DNA of 64,000 nucleotides from contig CAWBZS010000001.1 of NCBI GenBank assembly GCA_963793335.1, forward strand, positions 992,001 through 1,056,000, read 5' to 3'. Positions 40,064-48,899 of this stretch are shown here, in pieces; position 1 is the stretch's first letter; each line of letters begins with the position of its first letter. The notes under the pieces are model-generated. The model saw nothing but the letters and a program-made list of their open reading frames with translations. It did no database searches and was not told the DNA's origin. Both the position numbers and the translations under genes were made by a program. The stretch comes from Sva-07 sp963793335 (GTDB taxonomy: Bacteria > Actinomycetota > Acidimicrobiia > Acidimicrobiales > Ilumatobacteraceae).

Positions 40064-41869
40064 ATGCGCCGACCGACTGTGAACGCTGCCCGCCTGCTGG
40101 CTGCGCTCGCGGTTGCGCTGACCTCGATCGCTGCGGGGGCCGACGCAGCCTCCGCCGACGACCTCGACGACGGATCAGCCGATCCCGCCGACCCCAGCAC
40201 CTCCACCTCGACCACCACCACAACATCCAGCCCGGCGACGACGACCACCACGACCACGATGCCGGCGCCGACCACCGCACCACCGGCCACGGCGTCGCCG
40301 TCGACGGAGACGACCACCTCGACGACCACCGCACCGGCCACACCGGTCAGACCGGCCACGCCGCTGGCGCCTTCGCCGCCCACACTCCCACCGACGCCGG
40401 GCACGATTGCGCCAGCGCCCCGCAACGTCACTGCGTACCCCAGCCAGATCGCCAACATCCTCGCCACGATCCGGTACCTCGAGTCACGCGGCAACTACAC
40501 AGCGCCGCCGAATCGGGGACGGGCGTCGGGCGCCTACCAGTTCATCACCTCGACGTGGAACAACTACGGCGGATATCGCGACGCCTACCTCGCCCCGCCA
40601 GAGATCCAGGACGAGCGGGCGGCTGCTGACGTCACCAGGTTTCTCGCCCAGTGGAACAACGACGTGTCAATGATCCCGGTGATGTGGTACTTCCCGGCCG
40701 CAGCCCGCCGCACGGAGCTCATGGACATCATCCCCGTGCCCTCGGCCGGCAACGTCCTGACCGTGCGCGAGTACCAGCAGCGTTGGCTCGCCGTCTGGGC
40801 AACGACGTCGGGCCGGCCGATTCCCCAGACGCTCGGATCCGGCGCGTCCGGCCTGACTCTCGGCGCCGCCACGTCGCGGGTCGACGACGAGACCGCGCGT
40901 CTGGGGTTCGCTCCCGACGTGCCGGCCGATGCCACCGGCACGTTCGCCCCAGATGTCGAACGGCTCGCCCACGTCGCCTACCCGGTGCTCGGGCCCAGCC
41001 GGGTCGCCGCCCCGCAGTGCGACGAACCCCAAGCGGTCGTCGGCGGGGTCTCCGTTGGTGCTGGCGCAGCACCGGGCGACGTCGAAGCCGCCGGACTGTG
41101 TGCGCAGGCTGCGCCCGGCATCGTCTTCGGCGTACAGCTCCAGCCAGTCCTCGCCGTGGCCGACGGAGTGATCACCGACGTCCGCAACGACCTCGGCGAC
41201 GTGATCTCGGTGACCATCACCAACGCCGTGGGCCGGAGCTTCCTTCTCGAGGGGTTCAACGACGACACCCCCGGCAACGACGACGGCGCTGCTCCGGAGC
41301 ACCTTCGACTCACGGGGATCGCCACCGTCGGCGCAACGGTTCGCGCCGGCCAGACGATCGGCTTCCTCGGCAACAGCAGCCCGCTCCCGCTCGGCATCCG
41401 CGCCGACGTGCCGACCCACGACACCGTCGTGATCTCGAACGATGCGGTCGCGCCGCACATCCGACTCACCATCACCGACCTCGACGGCACCGCAGTCGAC
41501 GCCTACGGCCCCGTGATCGACGCGGTCTTCCGGCAATCCTGCACCGTTGGCATCGGCCCCTGGTCCGGAGGGCCCAACGGAGCTGAACACGAACCGATCA
41601 CCGTCGAGACGATCGACGACGATCCGGCGATCGACTCCGAGTGGGCGATCTCCACCACCGGCGAGGTCAGCGCGTCCGGTTGGGCAGCGATGATCTATCC
41701 GGGCGAGTCGTGCGGGTGGGCGCCACCGGACAAGCGTGGACCGGGGGCAGGCGGCCCAGCCACCACGCCCGAAGCATGGAATTCCGCCATCGACTTGTAC
41801 ACCCCGATCTGGGTCGAATTGGCCGTCCGGAGCAACGAACTCACGCCGGTGCGCATGCTGCGGCCCTGA
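40064..41869 (+). CDS. Exported cell-wall hydrolase-like protein: lysozyme-like + degenerate M23-like domains
   Basis: A 601-residue secreted protein. The signal peptide (about 1-32) precedes a long Thr/Pro linker (about 45-115). A lysozyme or transglycosylase-like domain follows, IANILATIRYLESRGNYTAP, with the probable catalytic Glu in LESRGNY, then GRASGAYQFITSTWNNYGGY. The second domain (about 305-460) has the beta pattern of M23/LytM peptidases (VLAVADGVITDVRNDLG and VRAGQTIGFLGNSSPLP) but lacks the HxH and HxxxD zinc ligands, so it probably only binds. A third acidic domain closes the chain. Confidence 0.8.
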   Translation: MRRPTVNAARLLAALAVALTSIAAGADAASADDLDDGSADPADPSTSTSTTTTTSSPATTTTTTTMPAPTTAPPATASPSTETTTSTTTAPATPVRPATPLAPSPPTLPPTPGTIAPAPRNVTAYPSQIANILATIRYLESRGNYTAPPNRGRASGAYQFITSTWNNYGGYRDAYLAPPEIQDERAAADVTRFLAQWNNDVSMIPVMWYFPAAARRTELMDIIPVPSAGNVLTVREYQQRWLAVWATTSGRPIPQTLGSGASGLTLGAATSRVDDETARLGFAPDVPADATGTFAPDVERLAHVAYPVLGPSRVAAPQCDEPQAVVGGVSVGAGAAPGDVEAAGLCAQAAPGIVFGVQLQPVLAVADGVITDVRNDLGDVISVTITNAVGRSFLLEGFNDDTPGNDDGAAPEHLRLTGIATVGATVRAGQTIGFLGNSSPLPLGIRADVPTHDTVVISNDAVAPHIRLTITDLDGTAVDAYGPVIDAVFRQSCTVGIGPWSGGPNGAEHEPITVETIDDDPAIDSEWAISTTGEVSASGWAAMIYPGESCGWAPPDKRGPGAGGPATTPEAWNSAIDLYTPIWVELAVRSNELTPVRMLRP

Positions 41870-41923
41870 GTTCGCCGCCGCGATCCACGCAGCGGCATGC
41901 GCGCATCGATCGGCGCACAACGG

Positions 41924-42895
41924 TCAGCCGATGCGCCGCGCGTCCTCCACGAGATTGATCTCGTAGAGCACTTCGTCGAGCGCGTCCTCCGCACTGATCG
42001 CGGAGAAGCGCTGCGGGTGCTCCGGGGTACAGCACGACGGCACCGGCGACAGCACCGTCCATGGACGCGGGTGACAGAACTGCACCACGCTGTACCGCTC
42101 GCCTTCGAAGTCGGGAGCAGCGACCACTCGATGCCAGCCGATCGGGATGATCCCGTTGGTGAGCCGCTCGAGCATGATGCCGGTGTTGATGATCACCGCG
42201 TCGTCGGGTGGGGTGGCGTCGACCCAGTCGTCGCCGACCTGGACCTGCAGCCCTGGAGCGGTGGCACGTGGCAGTGCGGTGATCAAGTTGATGTCGCCGT
42301 GCTGGCCCGCCCACTCGTGACCTTCGGCGTCCAGCTGCGACATCGCCGGGTACCTGATGGCACGAGTGAGCGTGGGGCCGTCGCGCACCATGTCATCGAA
42401 GAACGTCTCGTGGCACCCGATGCCTTCGGCGATCACACGCAGGAATCGGCGTTGGAGATCGGCGAGTGACCGGTGGAATCGGGAGAGCACGTCCGTGATG
42501 CCGGGCACCGCTGCCTCCGGCAGGACCTGGTCGGGATACGCCGTGGGAAACTTCGTCTTGAGCGGATGGCCGGTGGCGATCGGCGCCGCCCAGTTGAGCA
42601 TCTCTTTCCAGTCGGGCTTGTCGCTCGCCGCGGCCGTTTCGACGAGGAGTCCGGTGTAGCCGGTCTGACCGTGGGCTCCGGGTACGACGTACTGCTGTTT
42701 GACCGCCTCGTCGCACTCGAAGAACTGCTGGAGCATCGAATATGCGGTGTCGATGAGGTCATCCGACAGGTCGTGACTCGTGTAGACGAAGCCAGTCTCC
42801 AGGCTGCGACGCACGCCGTCGACGACGGCACGACGGCTCGGTCCGGTGCTCGACTCGAACGCCAGCAGGTCGACATCGAGAATCTGGTCGCTCAT
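41924..42895 (-). CDS. 2-oxoglutarate/Fe(II) oxygenase, isopenicillin-N-synthase-like
   Basis: A protein of about 323 residues with the jelly-roll oxygenase fold. Iron ligands are the His and Asp of GQHGDINLITAL and the His of GWHRVVAAP; ERYSVVQFC supplies the Arg-x-Ser that binds 2-oxoglutarate. The N-terminal part (GFVYTSHDLSDDLIDTAYSM) is the DIOX-N domain. Substrate unknown. ATG 42895 is preferred to GTG 42904, because a TAGCGT -10 box overlaps that region and ends 7 nt before the ATG. The D-cysteine-desulfhydrase-like gene is 33 bp upstream in the same direction. Confidence 0.9.
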   Translation of the reverse strand: MSDQILDVDLLAFESSTGPSRRAVVDGVRRSLETGFVYTSHDLSDDLIDTAYSMLQQFFECDEAVKQQYVVPGAHGQTGYTGLLVETAAASDKPDWKEMLNWAAPIATGHPLKTKFPTAYPDQVLPEAAVPGITDVLSRFHRSLADLQRRFLRVIAEGIGCHETFFDDMVRDGPTLTRAIRYPAMSQLDAEGHEWAGQHGDINLITALPRATAPGLQVQVGDDWVDATPPDDAVIINTGIMLERLTNGIIPIGWHRVVAAPDFEGERYSVVQFCHPRPWTVLSPVPSCCTPEHPQRFSAISAEDALDEVLYEINLVEDARRIG

Positions 42896-42902
42896 GACCG
42901 CC

Positions 42903-42908
42903 ACGCTA
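42903..42908 (-). promoter_or_regulatory. -10 box of the 2OG oxygenase gene
   Basis: TAGCGT on the minus strand, 7 nt before ATG 42895. Confidence 0.5.
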
Positions 42909-42928
42909 CCTCTGGCCGTGACGGTAGA

Positions 42929-43921
42929 TCAGCCGGCCGCGGGGACTCCGTCGGGAGCGAACAGCGCTGGCCACCCGCCGGTGTGGACGAACACCACGTC
43001 GTCGGCGAAGCGACCATCGGCTGCCAGGCCGAGCAGGCCCGAGCAGCCCTTGCCGGAGTACGTGCGGTCGAGGAGCCACCCACCCCGGGTAGCCGCCCAC
43101 CGGATCGCAGCGTCGCCAGCGGCGGTCGGCACGGCGTAGTCGTCGCCGATCCATCGCGTGTCGACCTCGACATCATCAGGCACCACTGCCGCCGACGACC
43201 CCATCAAGGCCAGCGTTTCATTGGCCAACCCAACGACGTCCGGGCGCCCGATGTTGACCCCTTTGGCAACGCCGATCGCGATCACGCCGGGCACGTCACG
43301 GCCAGCGTGTGCAGCGGCCGCGCGCCCGGCAAGGAGCCCGGCGTGGGTTCCGCCGCTCGAGGAGGTGAACACCACGTGCGATGGCAACACGCCGGCGACG
43401 ACGAACTGATCGAGCAGTTCGATGAACGCAGCCGCGTACCCGAGTGCACCCACCGCGGTGCTTCCGCCGACGGGGATCGCGTACGGCGCCTGGCCGTCCG
43501 CGTCGAGTTGGTCGGTCACCGCCTCCCGCGCGATCTCGAGCTCACCCCAATGGCTGTCGTGTGCGCCCGTGAAGTGCAGCTGGGCTCCGAACAGCATCGA
43601 CAAGAGTTGGTTGCCGGTCGCTGTCGCGGGCCGGTCACCCGACAACACCAGGTGCGTCTCCAGCCCCAGCCTGGCGCCGGCGGCTGCGGTCATGCGGCAG
43701 TGGTTCGACTGGGCGGCGCCCACGGTCACCAACGCCTTGGCCCCACGAGCGAGGGCGTCGCCGCACAGGAAGTCGAGCTTTCGCGCCTTGTTGCCACCCC
43801 CGCCGAGCCCGGTGAGGTCGTCACGCTTCACCCAGAGCCGACTGCCGCCGTCGAGCTGCGGGCCCGCTTCGAGCGGGGTCGGCAGCGTGGCGAGGCGGGC
43901 TCTCGGGAGGTGATCGAACAC
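42929..43921 (-). CDS. D-cysteine desulfhydrase / ACC deaminase family PLP enzyme
   Basis: A 330-residue fold-type II PLP enzyme. The Schiff-base lysine is in LGGGGNKARKLDFL, VGAAQSNHCRMTAAAGARLG is the substrate loop, and TSSSGGTHAGLLAG binds the PLP phosphate. Members break down D-cysteine to pyruvate, H2S and ammonia, or 1-aminocyclopropane-1-carboxylate to 2-oxobutyrate; sequence by eye does not separate them. GTG 43921 is 6 nt after a TAGCAT -10 box. Confidence 0.9.
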   Translation of the reverse strand: MFDHLPRARLATLPTPLEAGPQLDGGSRLWVKRDDLTGLGGGGNKARKLDFLCGDALARGAKALVTVGAAQSNHCRMTAAAGARLGLETHLVLSGDRPATATGNQLLSMLFGAQLHFTGAHDSHWGELEIAREAVTDQLDADGQAPYAIPVGGSTAVGALGYAAAFIELLDQFVVAGVLPSHVVFTSSSGGTHAGLLAGRAAAAHAGRDVPGVIAIGVAKGVNIGRPDVVGLANETLALMGSSAAVVPDDVEVDTRWIGDDYAVPTAAGDAAIRWAATRGGWLLDRTYSGKGCSGLLGLAADGRFADDVVFVHTGGWPALFAPDGVPAAG

Positions 43922-43927
43922 GACCCC

Positions 43928-43933
43928 ATGCTA
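43928..43933 (-). promoter_or_regulatory. -10 box of the PLP enzyme gene
   Basis: TAGCAT on the minus strand, 6 nt before GTG 43921. Confidence 0.5.
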
Positions 43934-43982
43934 AACGTCCCGGCCATCGACGCAGCCCGGCGCTCGTGCTAGGCAGGAACAG

Positions 43983-44663
43983 ATGGCAACCGACTGGAAC
44001 CCGTTGCTCCGCGACCAGTTCGACATGGCATATTGGCGGGAACTCCAGGCGTTCGTCGCCCAGGAGCGCCTCGCACATCCGGTGTACCCGCCGTCCGACG
44101 AGGTGTTCGCGGCGCTCCACCTCACGCCATACGCCGACGTGAAGGTGATGATTCTCGGACAGGATCCGTACCACGGCCCCGGCCAGGCGCATGGTCTGTG
44201 CTTCTCGGTTCGGCGAGGCGTGCGCGTGCCACCGTCGCTGCTCAACATCCACAAGGAGTTGGCGAGCGATGTCGGGGTACCGATCCCAGAGCACGGCAAC
44301 CTCGAAGCGTGGGCCCGCAACGGCGTGCTGCTGCTCAACGCCACGCTCACCGTTCGCGGTGCGAGCGCCGCCTCGCACCAGCGGCACGGGTGGGAGACGT
44401 TCACCGACCAGGTGATTCGGGTCGTCGACGCGAAGCCCGAACCGGTGGTCTTCATCCTGTGGGGAGCCTCAGCACGACGCAAGCGCGACCTGATCGACAC
44501 CACCCGCCACACGATCATCGAATCGCCGCACCCATCGCCGCTGTCGGCACGCAACGGGTTCTTCGGCAGTCGTCCGTTCAGCCGCGCGAATTCGGCGTTG
44601 ATCGCCGCTGGACGCGAGCCTGTGGATTGGAGCCTGAGCGATTCGGGCAACATGAACGGGTGA
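43983..44663 (+). CDS. ung: Uracil-DNA glycosylase, family 1
   Basis: A 226-residue base-excision repair enzyme that removes uracil from DNA. The water-activating loop is VMILGQDPYHGPGQAHGLCF (Asp61), uracil specificity comes from LLLNATLTV, and the Leu-insertion loop is HPSPLSARNGFFGSRPFS. Length and motif order are standard. The YihY gene begins 13 bp downstream. Confidence 0.97.
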   Translation: MATDWNPLLRDQFDMAYWRELQAFVAQERLAHPVYPPSDEVFAALHLTPYADVKVMILGQDPYHGPGQAHGLCFSVRRGVRVPPSLLNIHKELASDVGVPIPEHGNLEAWARNGVLLLNATLTVRGASAASHQRHGWETFTDQVIRVVDAKPEPVVFILWGASARRKRDLIDTTRHTIIESPHPSPLSARNGFFGSRPFSRANSALIAAGREPVDWSLSDSGNMNG

Positions 44664-44676
44664 GGATTCGATACTG

Positions 44677-45579
44677 ATGCCCTGGACGACCAGCGACAAG
44701 GTGATGGAGGCACGCTCGAAGAGTGCTGTGATCGATGTGATCGTCGACATGCTCGACGGATGGCGGAGACACATCTCCGGTCGCAACGCTTCGGTGCTCG
44801 CGTTCTTCGGATTCCTGTCGATCTTCCCGCTGATGCTCGCCGCCACGACCATCCTCGGCTTCGTGTTGGAAGGCAACGAGGATCTGCAGCAACGGATCAT
44901 CGACGGGGCGCTCGCCGACATCCCCGTCCTGGGTGAGCAACTGCAGAACGACCCGGCATCGCTCAACGGGAGTTGGTGGGCGCTGATCATCGGACTCGGC
45001 GGCGCGCTCTGGTCGTCGACCAAGGCCTTCGTCGGATTGCAAGGCGCGCTCGACGACGTGTGGGAAGTCAGCGTCGACCATCGCGACGCGATGCCCAAAC
45101 AGCGCGGCAAGGCGCTGCTTGGGCTGCTGATCATCGGTGCCGCCCAGGTCGGCACGATCGCCATCGCCGCTGTCGTCAACGCCGCCGGCCTGCCAACGCT
45201 CGGCCGGATCGCGCTCCTCGGAGCCACCGTGGTCATCAACATCGCCGTGCTCGCAGCGATGTACCGCTTCCTGACTGCGGCCAACACGACCTGGCGCGAC
45301 GTGTGGCCAGGGGCGATCGGTGCAGGCATCGCCTTCGCCGTGCTGCAGTACTTCGGTACGGCGATCGTCAACCGCATCCAGGACGGAGCATCGTCCACGT
45401 ACGGCAACTTCGCCATCGTGCTCGGGCTGGTGACCTGGATGGGCTTCCTCGCCATCGCGTCACTGATGATGGCCGAGCTGAACGGTGCGATTGTGCGACA
45501 TCGTGAAGGGTCGCTCGATCGCGTCCAACCTCCGGGCAACGACGACCCTGCCGAGCGCCCCGCTCAGGTGAGTGCCTGA
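44677..45579 (+). CDS. YihY/BrkB-family membrane protein
   Basis: A 300-residue protein of the YihY (formerly RbnB-annotated) family with about six membrane helices: ASVLAFFGFLSIFPLMLAAT, WALIIGLGGALWSSTKAFVG, and VWPGAIGAGIAFAVLQYFG with YGNFAIVLGLVTWMGFLAI. It is not a ribonuclease despite older names; function unknown, possibly transport. A GTGAGGA ribosome site precedes the ATG. The C-terminal tail is acidic and proline-rich. Confidence 0.92.
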   Translation: MPWTTSDKVMEARSKSAVIDVIVDMLDGWRRHISGRNASVLAFFGFLSIFPLMLAATTILGFVLEGNEDLQQRIIDGALADIPVLGEQLQNDPASLNGSWWALIIGLGGALWSSTKAFVGLQGALDDVWEVSVDHRDAMPKQRGKALLGLLIIGAAQVGTIAIAAVVNAAGLPTLGRIALLGATVVINIAVLAAMYRFLTAANTTWRDVWPGAIGAGIAFAVLQYFGTAIVNRIQDGASSTYGNFAIVLGLVTWMGFLAIASLMMAELNGAIVRHREGSLDRVQPPGNDDPAERPAQVSA

Positions 45580-45609
45580 AGCGACAACGGCGCTCGGGCC
45601 GCTGGTTGG

Positions 45610-46854
45610 TCAGTCCGCGAGACGGGTGGCGATCACGCTGGCCGATTCGAGCGTTCGGTGAACCGGGCACTTGTCGGCGATCTCCAACAACTTTGCTCGC
45701 TGTTGGTCGGTGAGGTCGTCGCCCTCCACCGTGATCACCCGCTCGAACCGATCGATCATGCCCGACCGACCCGCGAGGGCGTCGTTCTCCGAGCACTCCA
45801 CGCAGTCGTCTGCATGCACTTTGCCGTGCGTGACCGCGACCGTCACCCGATCGAGTGGCACCGACCTGCGGTCGGCGTACATGCGCAGCGTCATCGAGGT
45901 GCACGCGCCCAGGGCCGCTCCGAGGAAATCATACGGGGACGGTCCGGCATCGAACCCGCCGATCGACTCGGGTTCGTCGGCGAGCAACCGATGCCGTCCC
46001 ACCACGACGTGATTCAGGAACGGACCCTGGCTGGTTTCGGCCACGACCACGGCCGCGGCCGCTCGGGGCGCATCGAGGGCCCCGCTCTCGTCGACGATGT
46101 AGCGAGTGGCGAACGCCCCGATCATCGCCGCGGCGAAGCTGGCGTCGGCCCGATCGGTCAGCAGATGGTCGGCTCCGTCGAGCGACACGAAGCTCTTCGG
46201 GTGGCGCGCCGCACCGAAGATCTCGGCGGCGTTGTCGATGCCGACCGTGTTGTCGATCGGCGAGTGCAACACCAGCAGCGCCCGCTTCATGACGGCGACC
46301 CGATCGGTGATCACATGGTTTCGCAGATCGTCGACGAACTGCTGGCGAATGGTGAACGGGCGGCCGGCGAGTTGCACCTCGGCCACACCTTCGGAGGCGA
46401 TCTCCTCGAGCGACGACGCGAACACACCCGTGACGTGCTCGGGGCTGGCAGGCGCACCGATGGTCGCGACGGCGCGCACCTCGGGGATCGAGGAGGCAAC
46501 AGCAAGCACCGCTGACCCACCGAGCGAGTGGCCGACCAGGATCTGCGGGGCCCGATGTTCGGCACGCAACCAGTCGGCGGCCGCGACGAGATCGTCGGTG
46601 TTCGACGTGAAGTTGGTGTTGGCGAACTCGCCACCGCTCATCCCCAGACCGGTGAAGTCGAACCGCAGCACGCCGAAGCCGACGTCGGTGAGCGCATTCG
46701 CGATCCTCGATGCGGCGGCGATGTCCTTGCTGCAGGTGAAGCAGTGCGCAAACAGCGCGAACGCTCTCGCTGGACCTGCGGGCAGGTCCAGTCGAGCCGC
46801 CAATTCTGCCCCTTGACTCCCTGGAAACGTCACTCGTTCGATACGCGCGGCCAT
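45610..46854 (-). CDS. Alpha/beta hydrolase - OsmC fusion protein
   Basis: A 414-residue fusion. The N-terminal alpha/beta hydrolase (about 1-250) has LFAHCFTCSKDIAAASRIA, RFDFTGLGMSGGEF and the nucleophile elbow LVGHSLGGSAV. The C-terminal OsmC-like domain (about 270-414) has PSPYDFLGAALGACTSMTLR, with a peroxidatic-type cysteine, and KCPVHRTLESAS, with the second cysteine. OsmC proteins reduce organic hydroperoxides; the hydrolase may release or bind the substrate. ATG 46854 is 7 nt after a TACGGT box. Confidence 0.93.
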   Translation of the reverse strand: MAARIERVTFPGSQGAELAARLDLPAGPARAFALFAHCFTCSKDIAAASRIANALTDVGFGVLRFDFTGLGMSGGEFANTNFTSNTDDLVAAADWLRAEHRAPQILVGHSLGGSAVLAVASSIPEVRAVATIGAPASPEHVTGVFASSLEEIASEGVAEVQLAGRPFTIRQQFVDDLRNHVITDRVAVMKRALLVLHSPIDNTVGIDNAAEIFGAARHPKSFVSLDGADHLLTDRADASFAAAMIGAFATRYIVDESGALDAPRAAAAVVVAETSQGPFLNHVVVGRHRLLADEPESIGGFDAGPSPYDFLGAALGACTSMTLRMYADRRSVPLDRVTVAVTHGKVHADDCVECSENDALAGRSGMIDRFERVITVEGDDLTDQQRAKLLEIADKCPVHRTLESASVIATRLAD

Positions 46855-46861
46855 GGGAGCG

Positions 46862-46867
46862 ACCGTA
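46862..46867 (-). promoter_or_regulatory. -10 box of the hydrolase-OsmC gene
   Basis: TACGGT on the minus strand, 7 nt before ATG 46854. Confidence 0.5.
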
Positions 46868-46938
46868 TCCGACCCACGGTGATCCGAGGCCAGGACCATC
46901 GACTCGACGCCTCGGGCGGCAGTGTCCAGCCTGCCCAC

Positions 46939-46944
46939 TACGCT
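46939..46944 (+). promoter_or_regulatory. -10 box of the antiporter transcript
   Basis: TACGCT ends 8 nt before ATG 46953 of an 11-codon reading frame that precedes the antiporter. Confidence 0.4.
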
Positions 46945-46952
46945 CGCTCCAG

Positions 46953-46988
46953 ATGTCTGCCGCCTTCCGCGCCGCTCCGTCCCGATGA
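46953..46988 (+). CDS. Possible leaderless upstream ORF (11 codons)
   Basis: ATG 46953 to TGA 46986-46988 encodes MSAAFRAAPSR. Its ATG is at the predicted transcription start, and its stop is 10 nt before the antiporter ATG, overlapping a GATGAGG ribosome site. It could couple translation. No homology evidence is possible at this length. Confidence 0.25.
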   Translation: MSAAFRAAPSR

Positions 46989-46998
46989 GGCGACCTGT

Positions 46999-48859
46999 AT
47001 GACAGCGACGCTGCTCGCGGCCACCGAGTCCACGATCGGGCCGACCCTCGCCCTCATTCTCGGAGCGGGGATGCTCGCACAGTGGGTGGCGTGGCGCATC
47101 CAAGTGCCGTCGATCATCGCGCTGCTCACCGCCGGGCTGTTGCTCGGCCCGGTCACCGGCATCGTCGAACCCGATGAACTCCTCGGTGGCACGCTGTTCC
47201 CGCTCGTCTCGCTCGCGGTTGCGCTCATCCTGTTCGAGGGGGGCCTGGACCTGCCACCGCGGGAGCTCCGCAACACCGGCACCGCGGTACGACGGCTGAT
47301 CTCGATCGGCGCAGTCGCCACCTTCCTGGTCAGCTGGTATGGCGCCCGCGAGATCTTCGACATCTCCAACCAGGCCGCGATCGTGCTCGGTGCGGTCCTG
47401 GTGGTGACCGGACCGACGGTGGTTGGTCCGCTGTTGCGGTTCGTGCGTCCCTCCGGCACCGTCGGGCCGATCCTGCGTGCCGAAGGTGTGCTGATCGATC
47501 CGATCGGCGCCACCGCTGCCCTGATCGCGTTCGAGATCGTGATCACCGATGCCCCCGACGAAGCACTGCTCACCGTCGTCGGCGTCGTCCTGCTGACGAT
47601 CGTGGCCGGTGCCGGAATCGGTCTTGCAAGCGCACTCGTGCTCGACACCGCCCTGCGACGCTTCATGATCCCCGATCAGCTGACGGTGCCGGTGACACTC
47701 GCCGTCGTGGTCGCCGCATTCGTTGCCACGAACGAGGTCCAGGAGGAAGCCGGGCTGCTCACCGTGACGGTGATGGGGATGTACCTCGCTCGCCGGGACA
47801 GTTCCACGATCCGACAGGTGCTCGAGTTCAACGAGAGCCTGCGCACGCTGCTGATCTCGGTGCTCTTCATTCTGTTGGCGGCACGGATCGAGGCCGATGC
47901 CCTCCGCGACGTGTTCGTGCCCTCGCTGATCTTCCTCGCGCTGCTCGTCTTCATCGCCCGCCCACTCTCGGTGATCGTCTCCACGGTACGGACGCCGCTC
48001 GACTGGCGAGAGCGGGTGTTCCTGATGGCGATGGCACCTCGCGGCATCGTCGCTGCAGCGGTGTCGGCGATCTTCGCGCTGCGCCTCGAGGAGGAGGGCG
48101 TGCCCGACGCCGCCAAGATCGTGCCGATCGTGTTCCTCGTGATCATCGGAACGATCGTGGTGTACGGCTTCGTGGCCGGTCCTGCGGCTCGTGCCCTGCG
48201 GCTTGCCGAAGCGCAAGCAAACGGCGTGCTGATCGCCGGGTCGCACGCGGTTGCCCGGGGTCTCGCATCGGAGCTCGGCAAACGGAACATCAAGACCTTG
48301 ATGATCGACACCGACCCGTACAACGTGACACGTGCGATCGCCGCCGGGTTGCCGGCGCGTCGAATGAGCGTCCTCGCCGAGGACGCCGCGCAGGATCTCG
48401 ACCTCCGCGGCATCGGACGACTCCTCGCGTTCACCTCGAACGACGAGGTCAACGCACTCGCCACCGCCCGCTTCGCACGATTGTTCGGACGTCGAGAGGT
48501 GTTCCAACTCACCCCGAGCGCGCGCCGCAGCGGCGACCAGTCCCTGCCCGAGGAGCATCTCGGAAGGCTCGTCGGCATCGACGGGATCAACTACACCACG
48601 CTCGACGAACGCTCTCGTCAGGGGTGGCGGGTGCGCGGCGCTCGTCGGCGGCGCGATGGTCCAAGACGCGACCGACAGCGATCTCTTCATCCCGATGGTG
48701 CGGGTGATCGACGACAAGATGGCGTTCCTGTGCCGCAACGACCCGGTGCCGGCCGATGGCGAGGTCATCGGCCTCGCCGCACCGTCGCTCCAACGACAAC
48801 TCGACGACGACGACGCAGCGATCGCCGCCAACACCGACGACGATCAGCCCGCCACGTAA
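46999..48859 (+). CDS. CPA1-type Na+/H+ antiporter with RCK/TrkA-N domain, frameshifted near the end
   Basis: A monovalent cation/proton antiporter of about 620 residues. Twelve or so helices (about 10-400) include LLTAGLLLGPVTGIVEPDEL and AVLVVTGPTVVGPLLRFVRP with LIDPIGATAALI, the NhaP ion-site region. A nucleotide-binding RCK domain (about 410-540) starts VLIAGSHAVARGLASELG. Near 48620-48634 the frame must gain one base: after DERSRQGW the homology continues in the next frame with ALVGGAMVQDATDSDLFIPM to the TAA at 48857-48859. Uncorrected, the frame runs to 48897 with an Arg-rich tail. Sequencing error in the G-rich stretch is possible. Confidence 0.85.
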
Positions 48860-48887
48860 CGTTTGGTGTCAGACACCAAACGTTACG
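48855..48887. terminator. Family A palindrome, perfect 33-base copy
   Basis: CGTAACGTTTGGTGTC-A-GACACCAAACGTTACG. It includes the corrected antiporter stop TAA and ends 12 bp before the aldehyde dehydrogenase stop, between convergent genes. Confidence 0.8.
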
Positions 48888-48899
48888 CCACACGTGACA

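Noticed and set aside
46855..48834. Minus-strand frame continuing upstream of the hydrolase-OsmC gene
   Set aside because: The extension is antisense to the antiporter gene and His/Arg/Glu-rich. The real start is ATG 46854, next to a -10 box.
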